A stretch of DNA of 17,354 nucleotides from CAYRMV01 sp964425255 (GTDB taxonomy: Bacteria > Bacteroidota > Bacteroidia > Flavobacteriales_D > Crocinitomicaceae): contig CAYRMV010000068.1 in NCBI GenBank assembly GCA_964425255.1, positions 1 through 17,354 of the forward strand, in the 5' to 3' direction. Below the pieces are notes generated by a model, which did no database searches, had not been told where the DNA came from, and saw nothing but the letters and a program-made list of their open reading frames with translations. Shown in pieces: positions 6,988-14,272 of the stretch. How positions within the stretch are numbered: position 1 is the first letter of the stretch; the number at the start of each line of letters is the position of its first letter. A program made the translations under genes and the position numbers.

Positions 6988-7719
6988 ATGGAAAGAAAAG
7001 AAGTAAAACCATACGGCGAACAGGGTAAAAGCAAAAAAGAAGAAGTAGCTCAAATGTTTAATAACATTTCTGGGCGTTACGATTTTTTGAATCATTTTCT
7101 ATCCCTTGGGATTGATAAATTGTGGCGTAAAAAAGCAGTTAAAATGCTTCGAGAAATTCAACCAAAACGAATTTTGGATATTGCCACAGGAACGGGTGAC
7201 TTTGCTATTGAAAGTTTGAAATTAACTCCCAACGAAGTAGTTGGTATCGATATTTCGGAAGGAATGTTGGAAAAAGGCCGTGAAAAAATGAAAAAACGCG
7301 GTGTAGATAACATTGTTTCCATGCGCTTGGGGGATTCAGAAGATTTACCATTTGAAGACAATTATTTTGACGCGTTGACGGTTGGTTTTGGTGTTCGTAA
7401 TTTTGAGAATTTGGAAAAAGGCTTAAGTGAAATGCTTCGCGTAGTTAGACCAGGAGGAAAATTACTCGTGTTAGAATTCTCCAAACCTAAGAAATTTCCA
7501 GTGAAACAATATTATGCTTTTCATTCACAGTATTTGATTCCATTTTTTGGGAAACGAATTTCAAAAGATGCAAGTGCTTACACATATCTACCTGAATCAG
7601 TTGCAGCTTTTCCAGAAGGAAGAGACTTTGAATTAATTTTAGAAAAATTGGGTTACCAAAACGTACAATCCACGTTAGTATCAGGAGGAATTGCAACAAT
7701 TTACTCTGGAACAAAATAA
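6988..7719 (+). CDS. menG: Demethylmenaquinone C-methyltransferase (MenG/UbiE)
   Basis: This enzyme uses SAM to methylate demethylmenaquinone, the last step of menaquinone synthesis, at the cytoplasmic membrane. From the ATG at 6988 it has 243 residues. Features are VKPYGEQGKSKKEEVAQMF near the start, ISGRYDFLNHFLSLGID (27-43), the SAM-binding motif I LDIATGTGDFA (63-73), and the UbiE signatures GFGVRNFENL and LRVVRPGGKLLVLEFSKP. An in-frame GTG at 6940 would add 16 residues; I prefer 6988 because relatives begin a few residues before the VKPY segment. The gene lies about 80 bases after the kinase gene and 27 bases before porT, in the same direction. The usual quinone of this phylum supports menaquinone rather than ubiquinone. 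Confidence 0.92.
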   Translation: MERKEVKPYGEQGKSKKEEVAQMFNNISGRYDFLNHFLSLGIDKLWRKKAVKMLREIQPKRILDIATGTGDFAIESLKLTPNEVVGIDISEGMLEKGREKMKKRGVDNIVSMRLGDSEDLPFEDNYFDALTVGFGVRNFENLEKGLSEMLRVVRPGGKLLVLEFSKPKKFPVKQYYAFHSQYLIPFFGKRISKDASAYTYLPESVAAFPEGRDFELILEKLGYQNVQSTLVSGGIATIYSGTK

Positions 7720-7746
7720 AATCAAGTGGATAAGCGTTACATTTTT

Positions 7747-8463
7747 ATGCGTCAATTTCTGTACATCGTTTTTCTTTTATCGTGTCAACTTGGTTTTTCA
7801 CAAGCAGAAAAGCCTTGGAATTACCGTAAATTTGATCAACGTTTGCTGCATTTCGGTTTTACTTTGGGAGTAAATACAGCCGATTTCACCACCTATCCAA
7901 CTTTGACCGCATATCAAGATTACAGTGTTTTGGGTATTGAAAACATCAAACAACCTGGTGGTCAAGTAGGAATTGTTACTTCGTTGAAAGTTGGTCATCC
8001 AGTCGTTCGATTGCGTTTTATTCCAACTTTATCATTTCAAGAGCGTGTTTTGCGCTACCAATACGAAGACAAAACGAAATCTCCCAATTTAGAGGAATTT
8101 AATGAAGAGCGTGTAAATTCTACGAATTTGGATTTTCCATTAATGCTTCAATTTAGAACCACAAGGTATAACAATTTCGCAAGTTATGTTCTTGGTGGTA
8201 TTCAATATTCCTTGGATTTACAAACGCAAGAAGATGCCGCCCAATCATTCACCGATCCATTTGTAAAGATTAAACGAGAAGATTGGCAAGGGCAAGTAGG
8301 TGGAGGAGTTGAATTTTTTATGCCTTACTTCAAATTGGGATTAGAAATTAAATTTTCCCATAGTTTTAACAGCGTTTTGATTCACGACTTTTCGAAAGTA
8401 AGTCAGCCATTGGATAAATTATACAATCGAGTTTGGTGGTTTTCTCTTATTTTTGAAGGATAA
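7747..8463 (+). CDS. porT: PorT-family outer-membrane protein (type IX secretion)
   Basis: This 238-residue protein has a signal peptide (RQFLYIVFLLSCQLGFSQ) and then a small beta-barrel pattern. It follows the PorT/SprT family closely: FDQRLLHFGFTLGVNTADF (about 27-45), VRLRFIPTLSFQERVLRY, STNLDFPLMLQF, YVLGGIQYSLDL, and a closing strand WWFSLIFE that ends near the C-terminus as outer-membrane barrels do. PorT is required for type IX secretion and gliding in Bacteroidota, although its exact role in the machine is unsettled. I use the ATG at 7747; a GTG at 7726 would put charged residues ahead of the signal peptide. C13 in LLSC imperfectly resembles a lipobox, but SPI cleavage after FSQ is more likely. 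No other T9SS gene is in the window. Confidence 0.82.
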   Translation: MRQFLYIVFLLSCQLGFSQAEKPWNYRKFDQRLLHFGFTLGVNTADFTTYPTLTAYQDYSVLGIENIKQPGGQVGIVTSLKVGHPVVRLRFIPTLSFQERVLRYQYEDKTKSPNLEEFNEERVNSTNLDFPLMLQFRTTRYNNFASYVLGGIQYSLDLQTQEDAAQSFTDPFVKIKREDWQGQVGGGVEFFMPYFKLGLEIKFSHSFNSVLIHDFSKVSQPLDKLYNRVWWFSLIFEG

Positions 8464-8480
8464 GAAAAGCGCATTTTTTC

Positions 8481-8488
8481 TACCTTTG
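8481..8488 (+). promoter_or_regulatory. -7 box for the COG2509 flavoprotein gene
   Basis: TACCTTTG is a perfect TAnnTTTG match, ending 7 bases before the ATG at 8496. The expected start of transcription is therefore at or within a few bases of the start codon. TTGAA starts at 8453, 25 bases upstream of the box, inside the end of porT. Confidence 0.65.
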
Positions 8489-8495
8489 CACCCAT

Positions 8496-10049
8496 ATGCA
8501 ACAACTTCAAATTCAAGTAACACCCGAACAAGCAAAAGACGAGGTTTATCTTCGGACGCGGATTTCTCAAGAACTTCACTTAAAAAACGATCATTTTGCC
8601 TTCGTTTGGAAAAAAAGATCCATCGATGCGCGAAAGCGTCAAATCAAAGTGAATGCTACTTTTGAAGTTTATGAAAATGGAGTTTTACCCAATAAAGAAT
8701 CCGTTTTTTTTCCAAAAGATGTTTCGAATGCACCAGCTGTCGCTATTATTGGTGCTGGACCTGCTGGATTGTATGCTGCTTTACGAGCTTTGGAAATTGG
8801 GTTAAAACCGATTGTTTTTGAACGAGGAAAAGATGTGCGCGCTCGCCGAAGAGATTTGGCTAAATTGAATAAAGAATCACTTGTCAATTCGGAATCAAAT
8901 TATTGCTTTGGTGAAGGTGGTGCGGGAACATATTCCGATGGAAAATTGTATACACGTTCTAAAAAAAGAGGTGATGTGCTTCGATCGTTGCAGTGGTTTG
9001 TTGAATTCGGAGCAGATGAAGATATTTTGGTCGATGCGCATCCACACATTGGGACAAATAAATTGCCTCAAATCATTGTGAACATGCGAGAGGAAATCCG
9101 AAAGTGGGGTGGAGAAGTACACTTTGAAAGTAAATTAACCGATTTGTTTTTGGATAACAATCACTTGACTGGAATTGAAATAAATAGCACTACGAAATTC
9201 ACCTTTTCTCACCTTATTTTGGCAACAGGCCATTCTGCAAGAGATATCTTTTATTTATTGCATAGAAAAGGCATTCGTTTGGATGCAAAAGGATTTGCTT
9301 TGGGAGTTCGGATCGAACATGCTCAAGAATTAATCGATAAAATTCAGTATCACGGACGTGTAAATGATGCATTTTTACCTCCTTCTTCCTATTCGTTGGT
9401 GACGCAAGTGGAAGACAAAGGAGTATATTCTTTTTGTATGTGTCCGGGTGGAATTGTTGCTCCATGTGCTACCGAGCCGGGAGAAGTGGTTACAAACGGG
9501 TGGTCGCCATCTAAACGAAATAATCCGTATTCGAATTCAGGGGTTGTGGTTTCGGTGGATCCAACGGATTTTCCAAATTCAGATAAAAATCCATTTGTTT
9601 GTTTGGAATTTCAACAACAAGTGGAAAAAGCTTGTTGGGAAGCAGCTGGAAAAACACAACAAGTTCCCGCGCAACGCATGAAGGATTTTGTAGATAATAA
9701 AAAGTCAATCGATTTTCCAAGAAGTTCTTATCAACCAGGGATTGTAAGTGTCAATTTGAATGAAGTTTTACCTCCCATGATTGCCAATCGCTTGCGAAAA
9801 GCCTTTGTTGATTTTGGTAAAAAAATGCCTGGTTACTTAACCAATGACGCTGTTTTGCATGCGCCAGAATCGAGAACAAGTTCGCCCGTTCAAATTCCAC
9901 GAAATCCAGAAACGTGTATGCACCCGACCATCGAAGGTTTGTTTCCGTGTGGAGAAGGAGCTGGATATGCGGGGGGAATCATTTCTGCTGCGATTGATGG
10001 AATGAAATGTGTGGATGCAGTTGCTAAGTCGATGGGAATTAATGCGTAG
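8496..10049 (+). CDS. FAD-dependent oxidoreductase, COG2509 type
   Basis: This cytoplasmic flavoprotein has 517 residues. An N-terminal region of about 80 residues (with LRTRISQELHL and RSIDARK) precedes the Rossmann FAD-binding motif AIIGAGPAGLYAALRALE (83-100), whose second strand ends in the ribose-binding glutamate of VFERGKD. The family marker FGEGGAGTYSDGKLYTR follows at about 138-154. The C-terminal flavin-binding segment is FPCGEGAGYAGGIISAAIDG. This set identifies the uncharacterised COG2509 'FAD-dependent dehydrogenase' family, in which the N-terminal ~80 residues are characteristic. Substrate and electron partner are unknown. It has its own promoter, and its 3' end overlaps the convergent trmH-like gene by 11 bases with no terminator between. 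Confidence 0.9.
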   Translation: MQQLQIQVTPEQAKDEVYLRTRISQELHLKNDHFAFVWKKRSIDARKRQIKVNATFEVYENGVLPNKESVFFPKDVSNAPAVAIIGAGPAGLYAALRALEIGLKPIVFERGKDVRARRRDLAKLNKESLVNSESNYCFGEGGAGTYSDGKLYTRSKKRGDVLRSLQWFVEFGADEDILVDAHPHIGTNKLPQIIVNMREEIRKWGGEVHFESKLTDLFLDNNHLTGIEINSTTKFTFSHLILATGHSARDIFYLLHRKGIRLDAKGFALGVRIEHAQELIDKIQYHGRVNDAFLPPSSYSLVTQVEDKGVYSFCMCPGGIVAPCATEPGEVVTNGWSPSKRNNPYSNSGVVVSVDPTDFPNSDKNPFVCLEFQQQVEKACWEAAGKTQQVPAQRMKDFVDNKKSIDFPRSSYQPGIVSVNLNEVLPPMIANRLRKAFVDFGKKMPGYLTNDAVLHAPESRTSSPVQIPRNPETCMHPTIEGLFPCGEGAGYAGGIISAAIDGMKCVDAVAKSMGINA

Positions 10050-10773
10050 CGTTTCTGTAGAATTCAGAAAGTAAAATACTTCCAGCCATGGATACGTTTA
10101 AAGATTCCGCTGATCCAAAACGAGGAATGGAGATGGGATGAGTAATTTTTTGTTGAATTTCTTTGGTTATTCCCTTTCCCTCGTTGCCTAAAATCAAGAT
10201 TCCATGCGGATTTAATTTTTGTGAGTATACATTTTCTCCTTCCAACAAAGCGCCATATATGGGTAATGTTTGAGCGTCTAGCCAAGAAGCTAAATCAACA
10301 TAATGAACAGGAATTCGAAAAATGGCTCCCATGGTTGCTTGCACCACTTTTGGATTAAAACAATCAACTGTTCCTTTAGAACAAATCAATTGACTTACGC
10401 CAAACCAATCCGCTAAGCGTAAAATTGTTCCCATGTTTCCAGGGTCTTGAACTTCATCCAAAACAAGGAAGAAATCAGCTGGCTTTATTACTTGCTTGGG
10501 TTTGCGAATTAATGCAAGTGCTTTGTTTGGGCTTTGCAAAAAAGAAATTTGATTCAACTCTTTTTCTGAAATTTCCGTATGTGGAATGGAATTTGATGCG
10601 ATTTTTTCATTCCAAAATTCAGCAGTATGATACACGTGAACCAATTCATTCGGAATCCAAGAAAGTGCTTCATGCACCATTTTTTCTCCTTCTAAGACAT
10701 AAATTTCGAGTTGATCTCTGAATTTTTTTTGCCCCAAGGATCGAATTTCTTTGATATTGCTTTTTGAAATCAT
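10039..10773 (-). CDS. TrmH/SpoU-family RNA 2'-O-methyltransferase
   Basis: This 244-residue enzyme should methylate the 2'-hydroxyl of a ribose in tRNA or rRNA using SAM bound in a trefoil knot. The three SPOUT motifs are clear: motif 1 LDEVQDPGNMGTILRLADW (105-123, catalytic R119), motif 2 ILILGNEGKGI (192-202) and motif 3 ISIPRFGSAESLNVSMA (214-230). The N-terminal third (SKSNIKEIRSLGQKKFRD, YVLEGEKMV) is the substrate-binding extension of the RlmB/TsnR-like branch. The RNA target cannot be read from sequence, so I give no symbol. It starts only 36 bases from the divergent tamL start, and its 3' end runs 11 bases into the COG2509 gene. Menaquinone methyltransferase, porT, trmH-like and tamL neighbours are, as I recall, a common grouping in flavobacteria. 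Confidence 0.9.
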   Translation of the reverse strand: MISKSNIKEIRSLGQKKFRDQLEIYVLEGEKMVHEALSWIPNELVHVYHTAEFWNEKIASNSIPHTEISEKELNQISFLQSPNKALALIRKPKQVIKPADFFLVLDEVQDPGNMGTILRLADWFGVSQLICSKGTVDCFNPKVVQATMGAIFRIPVHYVDLASWLDAQTLPIYGALLEGENVYSQKLNPHGILILGNEGKGITKEIQQKITHPISIPRFGSAESLNVSMAGSILLSEFYRNATH

Positions 10774-10792
10774 GGATACACAGGCTTTTTAC

Positions 10793-10800
10793 TATTTTTG
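10793..10800 (+). promoter_or_regulatory. -7 box for tamL
   Basis: TATTTTTG is a perfect TAnnTTTG match ending 8 bases before the tamL ATG at 10809. This predicts a leaderless or near-leaderless transcript. A TTGAA begins at 10764, 26 bases upstream, within the start of the divergent trmH-like gene. Confidence 0.62.
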
Positions 10801-10808
10801 CGTTTAAA

Positions 10809-13538
10809 ATGAACAATTTGTTTCGCTTCAAACATACATATTTTATTTGGGCTTGCCTAATTCTAGTGCTCTCTGCTTGTCACATTGTGTCAAAACATGT
10901 GCCTGAAGGAAAATTATTGTTGAAAAAAAACAAGTTAGAAATCAACCGTTCCGCTAAAAATACCACAACTGAAGGTTTGGAAGCTTCCTTACGGCAACAA
11001 CCTAACCGAAGATTTGCTGGAATTCCTTTTCGCTTAATTGCCAATCAATCCAACTTTTGGTTTTTGGATTCGACTCATGTTGCTCAAAAAAGGAAAGAGA
11101 AAAATGTGCAATTGCGCAACAAAAACAACGAACGTTTAGCCAAACAAAAAAGAATTAACGACAAGCGAATTCAAAAAGCAATTCAACGAGGAGATGCAAC
11201 TTATCGCGAAAAGATAATCACGCTCAAAGATACGCTGAATCCAAAACGATTTTTTGGCGAATGGTTGAAATACAAATATGGTGAAGCTCCCGTTTTTGTA
11301 GATACTTCAAATTACCGTAGATCGACCGACCAATTGGAGATTTACATGCGTAAACGGGGATATTTCAATGCAAAAGTGACTAGTTTTATCGACACATCTC
11401 GCAACGGTAAAAAAGCAAAGCTAAACTTTGCAGTAGAATCCGGAAATCCGATGATTATTGATAGTATTTTCTTAATAGGAGGCAATGAAAATATCAAAGC
11501 TACTTATCTTCGATACATGCGGAAAGCCGATTATAAACCTCTTGTAGGAGAATTTTTCGATTCGGATATTTTGCAAAATCACCGAAATGCTGCTGCCAAT
11601 TTTATGCGCGACGAATGTTTTTATGGTTTTACAGCAGCTAACATTAATTTTCGTGCGGATACGCTCAAAAAACCAGGTAGAGTTTTGCTTGGAATCGAGT
11701 TTTCCGATCGACCAATCAAAGTGGCGGCAAGTAAGGACAGTGTTACTTTTGTTCGACATCAAGTGACTCAAATCCGAACAGTTTACTTTCATTTAATTGA
11801 CACCACTTTTTTTGATAAAGCTCCTAGTTTTGCTGCATTTTGTCAAGAAAGAAACCTCAATATTTACGACGAAAACAACTACTTACAAACCTTTGATACT
11901 CTTTATTTCGATGATATTTACTTTGATCGAAAAGAGAAAATCAATCGACATATTCCGGAAGAAAAAGATACATTGAATCCGCTTCGTCAAGCTATTTTTC
12001 TATACAATGGCACACCCTCGGTCGATCCTGCGATTTTAGAACAACAGAATTTCTTAGAACAAACCAACTATTACAAAGAATATTACTTGGAACGAACATA
12101 TACACGCTTAGTTCAATTGGATTTGTTTCAAACCATAAAACCCGTTTTGGTCGAAATTCCAGGGACAAACAAATTGGATGTTCATTATTATTTGATTCCA
12201 GCTAAAAAACATGTTTTCCGTTTTGAGCCAAGAGCAACCAATTCGAATGGTCTTTTAGGAGTTTCTGCTTCGTTCAATTACACTAACAAAAATCTATCTA
12301 AAAATTCAACCCGATTAGTGGTTGGTTTTAGTGGTGGTTTTGAGTCGCAACCACCCGTTTTTCAAGAAGATATTACGGGTAACTCACAGTCTTCGGGTAG
12401 AACATTCAACACCTTTGAAATCGGACCAACAGCGAAACTTGAATTACCCGGAATTTTTCCTTTTTCCTTCGTGAAACTAAAGAAAAGAGAAAATCCTCGA
12501 ACGATTTTTTCCATTGCATACAATTATCAACGAAGAGAAGATTTTTCGCGTTCTTCTTTTCAGTTGAATTATTTATTTCAATTAAACAGTGGAAAAACAC
12601 AAGTTGTAAAAGGAATGATTTTGCTTCCTCCCGTGATCAAATTTGTATCTTTGGATAATTTCAGCCCGTTTTTTCAGCAACAATTACAGTCTAACAACGA
12701 TTTGTTTTTCCGAAATGCATACAGTGATCAGTTTATCTGGCAAGATTTTAAGTTTGTTTTGGAATTCAACAACAAGCAAATTCGCACAGGAAAAACGACT
12801 GTTGCCTTCAATACATCCATCGATAATGCCGGTTTGTTGCTCAATTACATCAGTAAAAAAGACACAAGTGCAACAGGACAACGCATGGTTTTCGGTGTGC
12901 CGTATTCAAACTTTGTTCGCTTAGACAATGAATTGGTTTTAGGTCGTGCATTAGGGAAACGAACTTCCCTGCATTTCCGAGCTTTGGCTGGAATGGGAAT
13001 TCCGTATTTGAATACAAAAACATCCTTGCCTTACGATTACAGTTTCTTTGGAGGAGGAACAAACGATAACCGCGGTTGGCAAGCGAGAACGTTAGGACCA
13101 GGAGGATACCAAGTGTATTATGATTCAGTTCCGACATTTACCCAAATCGGTGATATTCGATTGGGTGCATTTGGCGAATTTCGTTTTGGAATTTCAAAGC
13201 GATTACGCGGTGCTGTTTTCTTAGATGCATCCAACATTTGGACTTATAACGACGATCCTGAAAGACCGGGAGCTCAATTTTCGAAAACGTGGTACAAAGA
13301 AATTGGATTAACATCCGGATTTGGTATTCGTATGGATTTTGAATATTTCATTGTTCGCGCTGATTTTGGTATTCCATTGACCAATCCAGCGTTACCCGAA
13401 GGATCCAGGTGGATTTTTCAATCGAAAGAGGCCTATTATCAGCAAGCTGAAGCGGTGTATGGAGCCAATTTTATGGACCGTATTCCCAGTAACCCATTTG
13501 TGATTCAACCCCATTTTGGTATTGGATATCCTTTTTAA
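10809..13538 (+). CDS. tamL: TamL, lipidated Omp85-family assembly protein
   Basis: The 909-residue protein starts at the ATG at 10809; an upstream ATG at 10764 would precede the -7 box. A lipoprotein signal with a perfect lipobox LSAC makes C24 the lipidated residue, the feature that separates Bacteroidota TamL from other Omp85 proteins. VPEGKLLLKKNKLEI (31-45) and LRQQPNRRFAGIPF (61-74) are typical of this family's start. POTRA-like modules follow, including QLEIYMRKRGYFNAKV (175-190). From about residue 470 alternating aromatic strands form a 16-stranded-type barrel, with the loop-6 motif NRGW (R755-W757) and a terminal phenylalanine. A basic helical insert lies at about 93-128. TamL acts with inner-membrane TamB in outer-membrane protein or lipid transport; tamB is not adjacent here. 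A 2-base gap joins it to the next gene. Confidence 0.88.
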   Translation: MNNLFRFKHTYFIWACLILVLSACHIVSKHVPEGKLLLKKNKLEINRSAKNTTTEGLEASLRQQPNRRFAGIPFRLIANQSNFWFLDSTHVAQKRKEKNVQLRNKNNERLAKQKRINDKRIQKAIQRGDATYREKIITLKDTLNPKRFFGEWLKYKYGEAPVFVDTSNYRRSTDQLEIYMRKRGYFNAKVTSFIDTSRNGKKAKLNFAVESGNPMIIDSIFLIGGNENIKATYLRYMRKADYKPLVGEFFDSDILQNHRNAAANFMRDECFYGFTAANINFRADTLKKPGRVLLGIEFSDRPIKVAASKDSVTFVRHQVTQIRTVYFHLIDTTFFDKAPSFAAFCQERNLNIYDENNYLQTFDTLYFDDIYFDRKEKINRHIPEEKDTLNPLRQAIFLYNGTPSVDPAILEQQNFLEQTNYYKEYYLERTYTRLVQLDLFQTIKPVLVEIPGTNKLDVHYYLIPAKKHVFRFEPRATNSNGLLGVSASFNYTNKNLSKNSTRLVVGFSGGFESQPPVFQEDITGNSQSSGRTFNTFEIGPTAKLELPGIFPFSFVKLKKRENPRTIFSIAYNYQRREDFSRSSFQLNYLFQLNSGKTQVVKGMILLPPVIKFVSLDNFSPFFQQQLQSNNDLFFRNAYSDQFIWQDFKFVLEFNNKQIRTGKTTVAFNTSIDNAGLLLNYISKKDTSATGQRMVFGVPYSNFVRLDNELVLGRALGKRTSLHFRALAGMGIPYLNTKTSLPYDYSFFGGGTNDNRGWQARTLGPGGYQVYYDSVPTFTQIGDIRLGAFGEFRFGISKRLRGAVFLDASNIWTYNDDPERPGAQFSKTWYKEIGLTSGFGIRMDFEYFIVRADFGIPLTNPALPEGSRWIFQSKEAYYQQAEAVYGANFMDRIPSNPFVIQPHFGIGYPF
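10829..10836 (-). promoter_or_regulatory. Possible -7 box for the trmH-like gene, inside tamL
   Basis: On the minus strand this reads TATGTTTG, a perfect TAnnTTTG match, 55 bases ahead of the ATG at 10773. No closer box exists. It lies within the tamL signal-peptide codons, so the two divergent transcripts would overlap at their 5' ends. No -33 match is visible. Confidence 0.4.
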
Positions 13539-13540
13539 GT

Positions 13541-14119
13541 ATGGAACAACATTTTTGGAAAAATCGCTACGAAAATAATCAAACAGGCTGGAACATTGGT
13601 TCTGTTTCTCCACCCATTACCACATATTTAGAACAGGTATCCAACAAAGAAATCTCGATTTTGATTCCAGGTGCTGGTATTGGTCACGAAGCCAATTTTG
13701 CTTTTGAATCTGGTTTCAAGGAAGTGTTTCCCTTGGATTTTGTTCCCGAATCGAAACAGCATTTTTTAGAGTTATTTCCTCATTTTCCAGCTAATCAGTA
13801 TTTGTTGGGTGATTTTTTTGACTTAGGTCAATCGTTTGATTTGATTTTAGAACAAACATTTTTTTGCGCCATTCATCCAAGTAGAAGAAAAGAATATGTG
13901 GAAAAAATGCATTCGATTTTGAAACCCAATGGAAAATTGGTAGGGGTCTTATTTAACCGCGAATTTGAATCCGGACCTCCATTTGGTGGAAGTATGAAAG
14001 AATACGAAGCATTGTTTTCGTCTCATTTTCAGATAGAAAAAATGGAAACTTGTTACAATTCCATTCTGCCAAGGCAAGGAAGTGAAGTCTTTGTCATTTT
14101 GACTCCTCGAAAAGCATAA
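13541..14119 (+). CDS. TPMT-family SAM methyltransferase (halide/thiol type)
   Basis: This 192-residue class I methyltransferase has the thiopurine methyltransferase family layout. WKNRYENNQTGWNIG (6-20) forms the N-terminal lid, ILIPGAGIGHEA (40-51) is the SAM-binding motif I, D66 is the likely ribose-binding acid, and GDFFDL (90-95) is motif III-like. The segment EQTFFCAIHPSRR (104-116) and the later GPPFGGS resemble the FCAI-P-R and GPP motifs of HOL1-type halide/thiol methyltransferases more than mammalian TPMT. It may therefore methylate bisulfide, small thiols or halides; this is inference. It begins 2 bases after the tamL stop, so the two genes must share a transcript. No signal peptide is present, so it acts in the cytoplasm. 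Confidence 0.85.
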   Translation: MEQHFWKNRYENNQTGWNIGSVSPPITTYLEQVSNKEISILIPGAGIGHEANFAFESGFKEVFPLDFVPESKQHFLELFPHFPANQYLLGDFFDLGQSFDLILEQTFFCAIHPSRRKEYVEKMHSILKPNGKLVGVLFNREFESGPPFGGSMKEYEALFSSHFQIEKMETCYNSILPRQGSEVFVILTPRKA

Positions 14120-14204
14120 TTGTAAAAACTATTTTTTCTTCTTTTTTTTTCAAAAAAAATGAAACCTTCTTTGACTGCTTGCGTTATAAGAATACGGATC
14201 AATT

Positions 14205-14224
14205 ATTAACATCTACAGGTTAAT
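14205..14224 (+). other. Small hairpin ahead of the terminator
   Basis: ATTAAC (14205-14210) and GTTAAT (14219-14224) form a perfect 6-bp stem with an 8-base loop, 6 bases upstream of the terminator hairpin. It is A/T-rich and weak on its own. Together with the terminator it gives a two-hairpin 3' end of the kind seen in small RNAs. Confidence 0.3.
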
Positions 14225-14230
14225 GAGAAT

Positions 14231-14259
14231 GGGACTTTCGCAAGGGAGTCCTTTTTTTA
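14231..14259 (+). terminator. Intrinsic terminator with GCAA tetraloop
   Basis: GGACTTTC (14232-14239) pairs with GGGAGTCC (14244-14251) through six Watson-Crick pairs and two G-U pairs, capped by a GCAA tetraloop, followed by a T tract to 14259. It lies 112 bases behind the methyltransferase stop and directly abuts the next promoter. Confidence 0.75.
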
Positions 14260-14260
14260 T

Positions 14261-14268
14261 TACCTTCG
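14261..14268 (+). promoter_or_regulatory. Probable -7 box for the BaiN-type gene
   Basis: TACCTTCG matches TAnnTTTG except for one base and ends 4 bases before the ATG at 14273. It follows the terminator T tract immediately. Position and spacing agree with the better boxes elsewhere in the window. Confidence 0.4.
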
Positions 14269-14272
14269 CCGC

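Noticed and set aside
7726..7746. GTG start for porT
   Set aside because: It adds a charged stretch in front of a good signal peptide; the ATG at 7747 is the better start.
8453..8665. Short overlapping open frame at the start of the COG2509 gene
   Set aside because: It is a shifted reading of a well-supported gene with no recognisable domain; the same applies to other short opposite-strand frames inside genes.
10764..10808. Earlier ATG for TamL
   Set aside because: It would put 15 residues ahead of the lipoprotein signal and the codons would include the -7 box; the ATG at 10809 gives a standard lipoprotein signal.
14132..14159. T-rich run then T9-C-A8 behind the methyltransferase as a terminator
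   Set aside because: Only A-T pairs with a one-base turn could form, there is no G-C stem, and the run is not followed by a T tract; a real terminator follows at 14231-14259.
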